Assembly (NCBI RefSeq): GCF_033100795.1
Contig: NZ_JAWLVI010000006.1
Coordinates: 1-64,000, forward strand
Reading direction: 5' to 3'
Length of the DNA: 64,000 bases
DNA from: Pseudothioclava sp033100795
GTDB taxonomy: Bacteria; Pseudomonadota; Alphaproteobacteria; Rhodobacterales; Rhodobacteraceae
Under the pieces are notes generated by a model. That model was given only the letters and a program-made list of their open reading frames with translations, searched no databases and was not told where the DNA came from. A program made the position numbers and the translations under genes. Positions within the stretch are counted from its first letter, which is position 1. The number at the start of each line of letters is the position of its first letter. Of the stretch, positions 25,658-34,206 are shown one piece after another.

Positions 25658-26793
25658 GCGATGTAATTCGCGTCTCGCATGTCATTTGGGGGTATCTCGG
25701 CGGAGGTGTCGACAGTGTTCTCGACAGTTACCTTCAGGCGGACGAATTCTTGCCAGAGCGCGTGTGTTCGCATGTGGTGATCGTGCGCCCGCCGGCTATG
25801 GGCACCCAAAAAATACCCAAGACGGGCACCTCGTTCAACATTGTTCCGCATGGAACGTCGCAGCTCTTTCGCGCCGCACGTGAGACCGCACTGCATATTC
25901 AGGATAACGGGTCGGATATCGTTTTTCTGAACGGGTTCAACGCGACCATCCTCGGCTATCTCCTGCGCTGGCTGTTGCCGCCCAACCTGCCCATCCTGTC
26001 GACCTATCACGGCACATATTTCCCCCGCACCATGGTAGAGCGCGTCAAGGCCGCTGTATTCGATCGTCTGGAAAGACGGTTTATCCAGCGTCACGCCAGT
26101 GCGGTGATTGCGGTATCACACCACAGCGCTGCGGTACTGAAGGGCAAAGGGGTTCCGGCGGAGAAATTAAGGGTCTTGCACAACGGTATCGCCCCCGGAA
26201 TACCTTTGATCACACCGAAAACTCATAGTGCGGCTCGCGGCCAGCAGGATGCCGTGAAGATCATCACAGTCTCCCGCCTGAATGAGGCAAAGGGGATCGA
26301 CGTACTGCTGCGCGCGTTTTCAGGCGCCGCGCAAAAGTATCCCAAGGCAGAGCTGGAGATCGTTGGAAGCGGTGAGCTGGAAGATCAGCTGAAATCCCTG
26401 GCGGTCTCCCTTGGCGTTTCGGATCGCACTCATTTCCTTGGAAACCGCAGCGATATTGCGGACCTTCTCTCCGAAGCGGACATTTTTGCCATGACATCAA
26501 GACAGGAGAACCACTCGGTCGCGATCTTGGAAGCGATGCGCGCGGGCCTGCCACTTTTGGTAACAGACGTTGGCGGCAACTCGGAATCCATTGAACACGG
26601 CCAAGAAGGGTTCTTGGTTGCAGATTTGGACAGTGCGGCGGCAGAAGAGCGCATGTCCGAATTGATAGGCTCACCTGATTTGCGTGCGCGGCTGGGACAA
26701 TCTGCGCGTACACGGTTCGAAGCAAACTTTCAGTCAGGTATCATGATCGAAAACCTACACGGGATAATCTCAGAGTTCGTCGGCAAAAAGTGA
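25654..26793 (+). CDS. Family 4 glycosyltransferase
   Basis: A 379-aa GT-B enzyme. HVIWGYLGGGVDSVLDSYL is the N-terminal loop, LSTYHGTYFPRTMVERVKAA the acceptor side, and KIITVSRLNEAKGIDVLLRAF begins the GT4 domain. The E-x7-E motif is ENHSVAILEAMRAGLPLLVT near residues 289-308. It follows the Alg13-like gene with a 4-bp overlap. It adds a sugar to the lipid-linked unit; specificity cannot be told. Confidence 0.9.
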   Translation: MSDVIRVSHVIWGYLGGGVDSVLDSYLQADEFLPERVCSHVVIVRPPAMGTQKIPKTGTSFNIVPHGTSQLFRAARETALHIQDNGSDIVFLNGFNATILGYLLRWLLPPNLPILSTYHGTYFPRTMVERVKAAVFDRLERRFIQRHASAVIAVSHHSAAVLKGKGVPAEKLRVLHNGIAPGIPLITPKTHSAARGQQDAVKIITVSRLNEAKGIDVLLRAFSGAAQKYPKAELEIVGSGELEDQLKSLAVSLGVSDRTHFLGNRSDIADLLSEADIFAMTSRQENHSVAILEAMRAGLPLLVTDVGGNSESIEHGQEGFLVADLDSAAAEERMSELIGSPDLRARLGQSARTRFEANFQSGIMIENLHGIISEFVGKK

Positions 26794-26802
26794 TCACAAA
26801 GC

Positions 26803-27978
26803 ATGGCAAGGATTCTCATAGCCAGTTTCGGATTGACAGAGCGCAACACGCGCTTGATGCCATGGCGTACGGTGCTGGAGGTTGCGGCAGGACTGCGTTC
26901 CAAAGGGCATGAGGTCATGGTGCTGTCGATTGCGGACATCGGTAGACCTATGGGCCGCGAAGCGGAACACGGCACTATCACGATCCAACGCGAAGACATC
27001 GCAGTCATGCGGAAGACCCTGCACCGCTTGCTGGGCGATGCCGATTTCGACGCGATGTTCATTCCAGTGAGCTGGTCGCACAACCGGATGATGCGGGAAT
27101 TGCTGGAGGGCATGGCCGGCATCCGGATCGCCTATCTGCCCGGAAGCGTGTTCGAACTTAGGCATCTGCTCCGCGCCATCAGGAAAATGCCGCTTGCTGG
27201 TCTGCTGCCCTATATCGCGCAAGCGTTGTTCCCCAAACGGCTCGTTCGGCGCGCACTCGACGATCTCGGCGTGCGGGCCGTCATAGCCAATTCGGACTAC
27301 TCTCGTGACAAGTTGGCCCGCCAGATCACGCAGCCTGTAATAACCATTGCCCCGGGCCGCGATCCGGTGCTTGCGTCCCCTCGAGGTGAAGAACAGCACG
27401 CCCACGAGCTCCATGCCAAAGCGCCCTTCTTCCTGTTCATGGGCCCTCCTCTGCCCATTCGCGGGGCCTTCGTCCTTCTCGACGCGTATCTGAAAATCGC
27501 TGACAGCCCCGGTGTGCCTCCATTGCTGTGTTTGTTCAGGTCCGACGCGCATCTGGACATCGAAAAAATCAAGGCCGATATTGAGCGGCGCTGGTCGCAC
27601 GACAAGCTGATCTTTGTGTGGTCATCTCTTGAGCCAATGGCCCTGCAAACGCATATCGACAACGCTGTGGCGATTGCGATGCCGTTTCTGGTCGTGCCGT
27701 CCGAAATTCCGCTGGCGGTCTACGAAGCAGCCGGAATGGGAAAAACTGTCATCACAACGCAACCGCACGGGACAGGCGATTTTGTGGACAAGTTCGGCGA
27801 AACGGTTCCTGTTGGAGACCCGGACAGTTTGGCCGATGCCCTGCGGCGCACGATCGAAAGCGGGCCATCCACAGTGAACGAAAAGGCCCTTGCCGCATAC
27901 CAGGACCTTGAAGACTGGCAAACGACCGCGCGGCGCTGGGAGGCTCTTGCGATCGACTTGGGGATGCCGCCCAAGTGA
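26803..27978 (+). CDS. GT-B glycosyltransferase (family 4-like)
   Basis: A 391-aa protein with a GT-B layout but weaker signatures. RTVLEVAAGLRSKGHEVMVL is the N-terminal domain; AVIANSDYSRDKLARQ and APFFLFMGPPLPIRGAFVLL mark the inter-domain region; VVPSEIPLAVYEAAGMGKTV is the GT4-like donor loop near 299-318. It starts 9 nt after the previous stop. A repeat-unit sugar transferase is likely; the family is slightly less certain than for its neighbours. Confidence 0.8.
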   Translation: MARILIASFGLTERNTRLMPWRTVLEVAAGLRSKGHEVMVLSIADIGRPMGREAEHGTITIQREDIAVMRKTLHRLLGDADFDAMFIPVSWSHNRMMRELLEGMAGIRIAYLPGSVFELRHLLRAIRKMPLAGLLPYIAQALFPKRLVRRALDDLGVRAVIANSDYSRDKLARQITQPVITIAPGRDPVLASPRGEEQHAHELHAKAPFFLFMGPPLPIRGAFVLLDAYLKIADSPGVPPLLCLFRSDAHLDIEKIKADIERRWSHDKLIFVWSSLEPMALQTHIDNAVAIAMPFLVVPSEIPLAVYEAAGMGKTVITTQPHGTGDFVDKFGETVPVGDPDSLADALRRTIESGPSTVNEKALAAYQDLEDWQTTARRWEALAIDLGMPPK

Positions 27979-28069
27979 TCCTTGTCGCGTGTTTTGCAGA
28001 ACGGATGGCCGACCCTATTCCATTGGTGAAAGGCGATCGGTTGCGGACTCCTTTCCATATCGAGAAAAC

Positions 28070-28783
28070 ATGAAGACCTACATTTCAATCGTATCGCATG
28101 GGCACCAGCACATGCTGATGGAAAACAGCCTATTGGCGGCGTCAGACGATTTCCGAATATTCGTCCGCGAAAACATCCCCGAGCGCGATCGCGTGGTGCC
28201 AGACGAGGTCAGCTACAGCCTCAATCTCCGCAAAGCCGGTTTCGGTAGCAACCATAACAAGACGTTCGAAACCGCGCAGCCTAATCCAGATGATTGGTTT
28301 GTCATTTGCAATCCCGACATCATCGCCACACCCGAGCAGGTTCGACAGTTGTTGACCCAGGCGGAGGCCGAAGGCGTCGAGCTTGCGGCGCCAATGCTTT
28401 GGAACAATAAAACGGACCGGTTTGACCACAATGTGCGGCCGAGGGTGCGGCTCCTTTATCTCATGCTGTCGTTTGTCGGCATGCCTGGGCCAAGCCGCTA
28501 CAGCGCAGGTCAGCTTGAAAAGCTTCAAACTTCGGATTGGGCGTCCGGCGCCTTTCTGGCCATTAAAGCCGGGCTTTTCAGAAAACTCGGCGGATTCGAT
28601 GACCGCTATTTCATGTATATGGAAGACGTCGACTTTTGCCGTCGCGCCGAATTACTGGGCGCCCGCGTCAGATATTTTGGTAACGTCCGAATGATCCATA
28701 ATGCGGCGCGAGACAATAGAAGGCTGTTTAGTCGCAGCTTCCTCAACCACCTCCGTAGTGCGATGCGTTTTTTTTTCTTTTGA
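28070..28783 (+). CDS. Family 2 glycosyltransferase, rhamnosyltransferase-like, cut by a T9 tract
   Basis: A 237-aa GT2 protein. SYSLNLRKAGFGSNHNKTFE, WFVICNPDIIATPEQV (acidic metal site) and the late WASGAFLAIKAGLFRKLGGF, FMYMEDVDFCRRAE motifs resemble rhamnosyltransferases. The frame ends MRFFFF then TGA at 28781-28783, inside a run of nine T (28768-28776). With eight T it would continue as RFFSFDDKQYDEFLRYHF and end at TAG 28836-28838. That tail looks like a genuine C-terminus. So the gene is shortened or switchable at this tract. rfbC follows. Confidence 0.82.
   Translation: MKTYISIVSHGHQHMLMENSLLAASDDFRIFVRENIPERDRVVPDEVSYSLNLRKAGFGSNHNKTFETAQPNPDDWFVICNPDIIATPEQVRQLLTQAEAEGVELAAPMLWNNKTDRFDHNVRPRVRLLYLMLSFVGMPGPSRYSAGQLEKLQTSDWASGAFLAIKAGLFRKLGGFDDRYFMYMEDVDFCRRAELLGARVRYFGNVRMIHNAARDNRRLFSRSFLNHLRSAMRFFFF
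28768..28776 (+). repeat. Nine-T homopolymer tract at the 3' end of the GT2 gene
   Basis: Nine consecutive T. The length decides whether the glycosyltransferase ends at 28783 (9 T) or at 28838 (8 T). Tracts of this kind are prone to polymerase slippage, and also to sequencing error. Confidence 0.85.
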
Positions 28784-28859
28784 TGACAAACAATACGATG
28801 AGTTTCTGCGCTACCATTTCCGGGTGCGGGCGCCTTAGGATCTGGAAAGTGAGGTTTCA

Positions 28860-29429
28860 ATGTCCAACATCGACATAAGTCATGCCACCATTGCGGGATT
28901 GGTGCAAATCAGGCCATCTAAATTTGGTGATCACCGAGGTTTTTTTGCCGAGACATACAGCCGCCGGGTGTTTGCAGGATTGGGCGTTGATGCCGAGTTC
29001 GTCCAAGACAACCACTCTCTCTCAGCAGCGGTTGGAACGGTTCGGGGCATACATTTTCAATCACCGCCGCACGCGCAGGCCAAGTTGGTGCGCTGTGGGC
29101 GGGGGGCCATTTTTGATGTGGCCGTAGATATTCGGCGCGGCAGCCCCACATACGGGCGCTGGGCGGGATTTACCTTAAGCGCGGAAAATGGCGCGCAGCT
29201 TTATATCCCGGTGGGCTTTGCCCATGGCTTTGTCACGCTCGAGCCCGATAGCGAGATTATCTACAAATGTAGCGATTATTACGCCCCGGAAACCGAAGGC
29301 GCGCTGCGCTGGGATGACCCGGATATTGGCATCAATTGGCCCCTCACCAGCGCGCCGGTGCTGAGCGGGAAAGACGCCACAGCCCCGCTCTTGGCGGATT
29401 TTAACAGCCCATTCACCTTTGAGGGATAA
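28860..29429 (+). CDS. rfbC: dTDP-4-dehydrorhamnose 3,5-epimerase
   Basis: A 189-aa cupin enzyme of dTDP-L-rhamnose synthesis. IRPSKFGDHRGFFAETYS, VQDNHSLSAAVGTVRGIHFQ (catalytic His in RGIHFQ) and LYIPVGFAHGFVTLEPDSEI match RfbC/RmlC. The length is normal. It begins the rfbCBDA set; rfbB starts 3 nt after its stop. It epimerises the 4-keto-6-deoxyglucose nucleotide at C3 and C5. Confidence 0.95.
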   Translation: MSNIDISHATIAGLVQIRPSKFGDHRGFFAETYSRRVFAGLGVDAEFVQDNHSLSAAVGTVRGIHFQSPPHAQAKLVRCGRGAIFDVAVDIRRGSPTYGRWAGFTLSAENGAQLYIPVGFAHGFVTLEPDSEIIYKCSDYYAPETEGALRWDDPDIGINWPLTSAPVLSGKDATAPLLADFNSPFTFEG

Positions 29430-29432
29430 AAG

Positions 29433-30485
29433 ATGAAGCTACTGGTCACAGGAGGGGCGGGGTTTATCGGCTCGGCCGTGGTGCGGCTTGCGGTGGCGCG
29501 CGGGCATCAGGTGGTCAACCTGGATGCGCTGACCTATGCCGCCAATCTGGCCAATGTAGCGCCGGTGGCGGATAGCCCGCTCTACGCCTTTGTCCAGGCT
29601 GATATCCGCGATCGCGCGGCGCTGGATGCGGCCTTTGCCATGCACCAGCCCGATATCGTGCTGCATCTGGCCGCTGAATCCCATGTCGATCGCTCTATCG
29701 ATGGGCCTGCCGATTTTATCGACACCAATATCACCGGCACGTTCAACATGCTGGAAGCCGCGCGCAAATATTGGCAGGCGGCGGGGCGGCCTGATGGCTT
29801 TCGCTTTCATCATGTCTCGACAGACGAGGTGTTTGGCTCGCTGCCCGCAGACCCAGCCGCGCAGTTCACCGAGGCCACGGCATATGACCCGCGCAGCCCC
29901 TATTCCGCCTCGAAAGCCGCGTCAGACCATCTGGTGCGCGCCTGGCACGAGACCTACGGCCTGCCCGTGGTGCTAAGCAATTGCTCCAATAATTACGGCC
30001 CCTATCACTTTCCGGAAAAGCTGATCCCGGTGGTTATTCTGAACGCGCTGGCGGGGCGGGCGCTGCCGATTTACGGCGATGGCAGCAATATCCGCGATTG
30101 GCTTTACGTCGAAGATCACGCCGATGCGCTTTTGTTGGTGGCCACCAAGGGCGCGTTGGGGCGCAGCTATAACATCGGCGGCGAGAACGAGCGCACTAAC
30201 CTGCAGCTGGTGCAAACGATCTGCGCCATCCTCGACCGTTTGCGCCCGCGCAAAACCGGCGCTTATGCCGATTTGATCACCTTCGTCACCGACCGCCCCG
30301 GCCATGACGCGCGCTATGCCATCAACCCCACGCGCATTCGCCGCGAGCTGGGCTGGCGCCCCAGCGTGACGGTGGAAGAGGGGTTGGAACGCACCGTGCG
30401 CTGGTATCTGGAGAACGAGGCATGGTGGCGCCCGCTGAGGGACCGCCAAGGCGTGGGCCAGCGGCTGGGAACCGGCGCGCCATGA
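29433..30485 (+). CDS. rfbB: dTDP-glucose 4,6-dehydratase
   Basis: A 350-aa extended SDR. GGAGFIGSAVVRLAVARG binds NAD; AAESHVDRSIDGPADFIDTN and HVSTDEVFGSL (catalytic Asp-Glu) are diagnostic, with YSASKAASDHLVRAW holding the YxxxK motif near residues 160-164. It forms dTDP-4-keto-6-deoxyglucose, the branch point for rhamnose (RfbC, RfbD) and, by inference, for the FdtA/FdtB amino sugar. rfbB, rfbD and rfbA look GC-richer than the glycosyltransferase genes to the left. Confidence 0.95.
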   Translation: MKLLVTGGAGFIGSAVVRLAVARGHQVVNLDALTYAANLANVAPVADSPLYAFVQADIRDRAALDAAFAMHQPDIVLHLAAESHVDRSIDGPADFIDTNITGTFNMLEAARKYWQAAGRPDGFRFHHVSTDEVFGSLPADPAAQFTEATAYDPRSPYSASKAASDHLVRAWHETYGLPVVLSNCSNNYGPYHFPEKLIPVVILNALAGRALPIYGDGSNIRDWLYVEDHADALLLVATKGALGRSYNIGGENERTNLQLVQTICAILDRLRPRKTGAYADLITFVTDRPGHDARYAINPTRIRRELGWRPSVTVEEGLERTVRWYLENEAWWRPLRDRQGVGQRLGTGAP

Positions 30486-31351
30486 GCGATCTGTTGGTCT
30501 TTGGCCGCACGGGCCAGGTGGCGCGCGAGCTGCAGCATTTGGCAGCAGTTCCGGCGCTGGATCTGCTGGCCTTGGGGCGCGATGCGGCTGATCTAGCACA
30601 GCCCGGCGCCTGCGCGGCGGCCATCCACGCCCACCGCCCCCGCGCGGTGATCAATGCCGCCGCCTACACCGCCGTTGACCGCGCGGAAGAGGAAGAGCCA
30701 TTGGCCACTGCCATCAATGGCGCGGCGCCGGCGGAAATGGCCCTGGCCTGTGCTGCGCTGAATATTCCCTTGGTGCATATCTCCACCGATTACGTGTTTC
30801 CCGGCACCAGCCACAGCCCTTGGGCGCCCGGTGATAGGGCCGCGCCCATCAATGCCTATGGCCGCAGCAAATGGGCGGGCGAAGAGGGCATTCGCGCCAG
30901 CGGCTGCACCCATGCCATTTTGCGCACCTCTTGGGTGTTTTCCGCCCATGGGGCGAACTTTGTCAAAACCATGCTGCGCCTGTCCGACACCCGCGACCAG
31001 ATCAGCGTGGTGGATGACCAAATCGGCGGCCCCACGCCCGCCCGTGCCATTGCCGCCGCCGGCCTGAGCATCGCCCAACAGCTGCAGGATGCGCCGAAAA
31101 AAACCGGCACCTATCATTTTAGCGGCGCACCCGATGTCAGCTGGTGCGATTTTGCCCGCGCGATATTCCGCCTTACGGGCCGACCCACCCGCGTGCAGGC
31201 CATTCTCACCAGCGCCTATTCCACGCCGGCCGCCCGCCCGCTGAACAGCCGGTTAGAATGTAACACAACCACGTCCGTTTTTGGTTTGGCGCGCCCAGAT
31301 TGGCACGCAGGCCTGAAGGAATGTTTAACAGAATTAGGGGTATTCACATGA
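30482..31351 (+). CDS. rfbD: dTDP-4-dehydrorhamnose reductase
   Basis: A 289-aa reductase of the RmlD family. LLVFGRTGQVARELQHLAA binds NADPH; NAAAYTAVDRAEEEEPLA and LVHISTDYVFPGTSHSPW are the family motifs; NAYGRSKWAGEEG contains the YxxxK motif. It makes dTDP-L-rhamnose, the last step. The ATG at 30482 overlaps the rfbB stop by 4 bp, and its own stop overlaps rfbA. Confidence 0.94.
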   Translation: MSDLLVFGRTGQVARELQHLAAVPALDLLALGRDAADLAQPGACAAAIHAHRPRAVINAAAYTAVDRAEEEEPLATAINGAAPAEMALACAALNIPLVHISTDYVFPGTSHSPWAPGDRAAPINAYGRSKWAGEEGIRASGCTHAILRTSWVFSAHGANFVKTMLRLSDTRDQISVVDDQIGGPTPARAIAAAGLSIAQQLQDAPKKTGTYHFSGAPDVSWCDFARAIFRLTGRPTRVQAILTSAYSTPAARPLNSRLECNTTTSVFGLARPDWHAGLKECLTELGVFT

Positions 31352-32244
31352 CAAAGCGCAAAGGCATTATTCTGGCCGGTGGCTCGGGCACGCGGCTTTA
31401 CCCCATCACCATGGGGGTGTCGAAACAACTGCTGCCGATCTACGACAAGCCGATGATCTATTACCCGCTCACGGTGCTGATGCTGGCGGGCATCCGCGAG
31501 ATCATGATCATCACCACACCCCACGACCAGGAGCAGTTCATCCGCACGCTGGGCGATGGCAGCCAATGGGGCATCTCGCTGCACTACAAGGTGCAGCCCA
31601 GCCCCGATGGGCTGGCGCAGGCCTTTATTCTGGCAGAAGAGTTTCTGGCCGGCAGCCCCGCGGCCATGGTTCTGGGCGATAACATCTTCTTTGGCCACGG
31701 CTTGCCGGAGCTTTTGCAGGAGGCGGGCAAAAACACCACCGGCGCCACGGTTTTTGGCTACCGCGTCTCTGACCCCGAACGATACGGCGTGGTGGATTTT
31801 GACGCAAACGGCACGGTCAAAAGCATCATCGAAAAGCCGCCCGTGCCGCCCTCGAACTATGCCGTCACGGGGCTTTATTTTGTCGACGGCACAGCGCCCG
31901 AACGCGCCCGCGCCGTGCACCCCTCTGCCCGGGGCGAGCTGGAGATCACCACGCTCTTGGAAAGCTACCTGCTCGACGGCAAGCTGAACGTGCAAAAAAT
32001 GGGCCGTGGCTATGCTTGGCTCGATACCGGCACCCACGCCAGCCTGCTCGACGCCGGCAACTTCGTGCGCACGCTCACCGAACGCCAAGGCCAGCAGGTG
32101 GGATCACCCGATGAGGTGGCGTTTGAAATGGGCTGGATAGACAAAGCACAATTAGCCGATCGCGCCCAGAAGTTCGGCAAGAATGCCTATGGTGATTACT
32201 TGGGCAATCTGGCTCAAGTGAGAAAAAGTGGTGTTGCTCGATGA
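31348..32244 (+). CDS. rfbA: Glucose-1-phosphate thymidylyltransferase
   Basis: A 298-aa RmlA. KGIILAGGSGTRLYPITMGV is the nucleotide-binding signature at residues 5-24; LLPIYDKPMIYYPLTVLMLA, VQPSPDGLAQAFILAEEF and VLGDNIFFGHGL follow. It makes dTDP-glucose from glucose-1-phosphate. The ATG at 31348 is chosen over an upstream frame at 31300, which is inside rfbD. A phosphomannomutase gene overlaps its end by 4 bp. Confidence 0.95.
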   Translation: MTKRKGIILAGGSGTRLYPITMGVSKQLLPIYDKPMIYYPLTVLMLAGIREIMIITTPHDQEQFIRTLGDGSQWGISLHYKVQPSPDGLAQAFILAEEFLAGSPAAMVLGDNIFFGHGLPELLQEAGKNTTGATVFGYRVSDPERYGVVDFDANGTVKSIIEKPPVPPSNYAVTGLYFVDGTAPERARAVHPSARGELEITTLLESYLLDGKLNVQKMGRGYAWLDTGTHASLLDAGNFVRTLTERQGQQVGSPDEVAFEMGWIDKAQLADRAQKFGKNAYGDYLGNLAQVRKSGVAR

Positions 32245-33608
32245 GTGATCTCACTTGCTTTAAAGCCTACGACATCCGTGGCCGCCTTGGCATCAATCTG
32301 GACGAAGACATCGCCTACCGCATCAGCGCAGCCTTTGCAGTGTCACTTGCGGCGAAAACGGTAGTTCTCGGACGTGATGTCCGCGCCTCATCCGAGAAAC
32401 TCGCTAAAAGCGTGGCGCGGGGGCTAATTGACCAAGGGTGCGATGTCCTTGATCTGGGGCTGTCTGGTATCGAGGAGATGTATTTCGCGACGACCCATTT
32501 CGGTGCCGATGGCGGGATTTGCGTGACTGCCTCGCACAACCCGATGGATTACAATGGCATGAAGATGGTGCGTGCTGGTTCTGCTCCGCTTGATTCAGCC
32601 AGTGGCTTGGCGCTCATCAAAGAGCTCGCTGAAGCAAACACGTTCGAGCAGAGCGCCACTCTTGGAAATATTCGCGACATCGCCGACGAGGCGCGCGCCG
32701 CATACGTCGAGAGCATTTGCCGGTTTGTCGATCTTTCTGCTTTGAAGCCGCTAAAAATACTGGTGAATGCAGGGCATGGAACCGCTGGGCCGACTTTCGA
32801 TGCAATCGTTGAACGACTTGCAGACCTTGGATCGCCTCTGACCTTCGAGCGCCTATTCCACGAACCGGACGGTACATTCCCGCAAGGCATTCCGAACCCG
32901 CTTCTGCCAGAAAACCGACCCGCGACCGCAGACGCGGTTTGTGCTTCAGGTGCTGATTTCGGGGTTGCATGGGACGGTGATTTCGACCGCTGTTTCTTCT
33001 TTGATCACACGGGAGCCTTCATCGACGGCGAATATGTCGTCGGTCTGCTGGCAGAGGCATTCCTCGCCAAAGATCCAGGTGCGACGATCATCCATGATCC
33101 CCGGATTATTTGGAACACGCAGGACCTTGTGGCGAAAGCTGGCGGGCAAGCCGTCCAAACCCGCACGGGTCACGCCTTCATCAAGCAAGCCATGCGTGAC
33201 GAAAACGCGGTCTACGGCGGTGAGATGTCCGCGCATCACTATTTTCGCGACTTCGTCTACTGCGACAGTGGCATGATACCTTGGTTGCTCGTTGCTGAAC
33301 TAGTTAGCCGGCACGGTCCTCTTGCGGATCTTGTCGCGCATCGAAAAGCGGCGTTTCCCTCCTCAGGGGAGATCAACTTCACGCTGAAAGACCCCAAGGG
33401 CGCCATCGCGAGAGTTCGATCAGAATTTGAACCCGCAGCCATCTCCATCGACGACATGGACGGCTTGGGCTTCGACATGGGCGACTGGCGCTTCAATCTG
33501 CGAAGTTCAAACACCGAACCAGTTGTGCGTCTCAACGTCGAGGCACGTGGCGACGCTGAACTCGTCGAGCAGGGCGTGGAGCGCGTGAAACGAATTCTGC
33601 TCGGGTGA
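32241..33608 (+). CDS. manB: Phosphomannomutase/phosphoglucomutase
   Basis: A 455-aa alpha-D-phosphohexomutase. CVTASHNPMDYNGMKMVRAG carries the phosphoserine near residue 98. The metal-binding loop is AWDGDFDRCFFFD, the sugar-binding loop GEMSAHHYFRDF, and the phosphate loop LRSSNTEPVVRLNVEARGD. It interconverts hexose 6- and 1-phosphates, supplying mannose-1-P or glucose-1-P. No mannose-1-P guanylyltransferase is seen here, so feeding glucose-1-P to galU and rfbA is possible. It is the last gene of the main operon. Confidence 0.93.
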   Translation: MSDLTCFKAYDIRGRLGINLDEDIAYRISAAFAVSLAAKTVVLGRDVRASSEKLAKSVARGLIDQGCDVLDLGLSGIEEMYFATTHFGADGGICVTASHNPMDYNGMKMVRAGSAPLDSASGLALIKELAEANTFEQSATLGNIRDIADEARAAYVESICRFVDLSALKPLKILVNAGHGTAGPTFDAIVERLADLGSPLTFERLFHEPDGTFPQGIPNPLLPENRPATADAVCASGADFGVAWDGDFDRCFFFDHTGAFIDGEYVVGLLAEAFLAKDPGATIIHDPRIIWNTQDLVAKAGGQAVQTRTGHAFIKQAMRDENAVYGGEMSAHHYFRDFVYCDSGMIPWLLVAELVSRHGPLADLVAHRKAAFPSSGEINFTLKDPKGAIARVRSEFEPAAISIDDMDGLGFDMGDWRFNLRSSNTEPVVRLNVEARGDAELVEQGVERVKRILLG

Positions 33609-33667
33609 GATGGCAATTCACTTCCAGCGCCATTAGAACATTTCATGAACACTACCAATCCGAGCGC

Positions 33668-34054
33668 TCATTGTGGAAGTACTCGCAAGTAGCACTGATC
33701 CTTTGCGTCTTTTGCGAGGTAAATGACGTGAAACCCAGCCTGCATGGCCTTTTCCGGCAACTCAAGCGGCCCTTTCCATAGATCTAGACCACCAGCGCGT
33801 TCCACCTCTCCGATCGATTTCGCCTCGTTCACGGCATCGAACCGATCGATCAGGAGGCGCTGTTTGCAATCAGGGTCCCGTCGATATCGTTTCCATTCTT
33901 CCAGGGCCCCTAATGCTGAATAGGTGAAGCCAAGGAGCACGGTTTCTGGACCGTCACCATCGACGTAGAAACGAGCCCGGCCCGCGGCCAGGCTTTCAAG
34001 GTCGACGCCGTATCGCTGGATGACGGCAGACGTAAGCTCTTCAAGGAGCGCAAT
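33668..34054 (-). pseudogene. 5'-truncated unknown gene
   Basis: An open minus-strand frame of 128 codons whose protein looks coherent (EELTSAVIQRYGVDLESLAA, then RFYVDGDGPETVLLGFTYSA and a C-terminal GFHVIYLAKDAKDQCYLRVL). It has no ATG, GTG or TTG near its 5' end; a TGA lies directly upstream at 34055-34057. The first usable start, GTG 33940, would lose the N-terminal third. I do not recognise the family. It is probably a remnant of a gene cut off when the surrounding blocks were rearranged. Confidence 0.5.
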
Positions 34055-34206
34055 TCACCCACACAATCAAATCCAGCAGTAATGCTCGAAAGCGGCAGGT
34101 CTCGATGGAGCAACTGCCTCTGTGGAGGGGCATTACTGCGAAACCATTGGCAAATAAAGTAAATGAGCAAGAGCCAAGTTGGATGCTGCACCACAGCATG
34201 ATGGCA

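Noticed and set aside
33910..34194. 94-codon minus-strand frame overlapping the truncated unknown gene
   Set aside because: The other frame there reads as the more coherent protein; this one is a shadow with a random-looking sequence.
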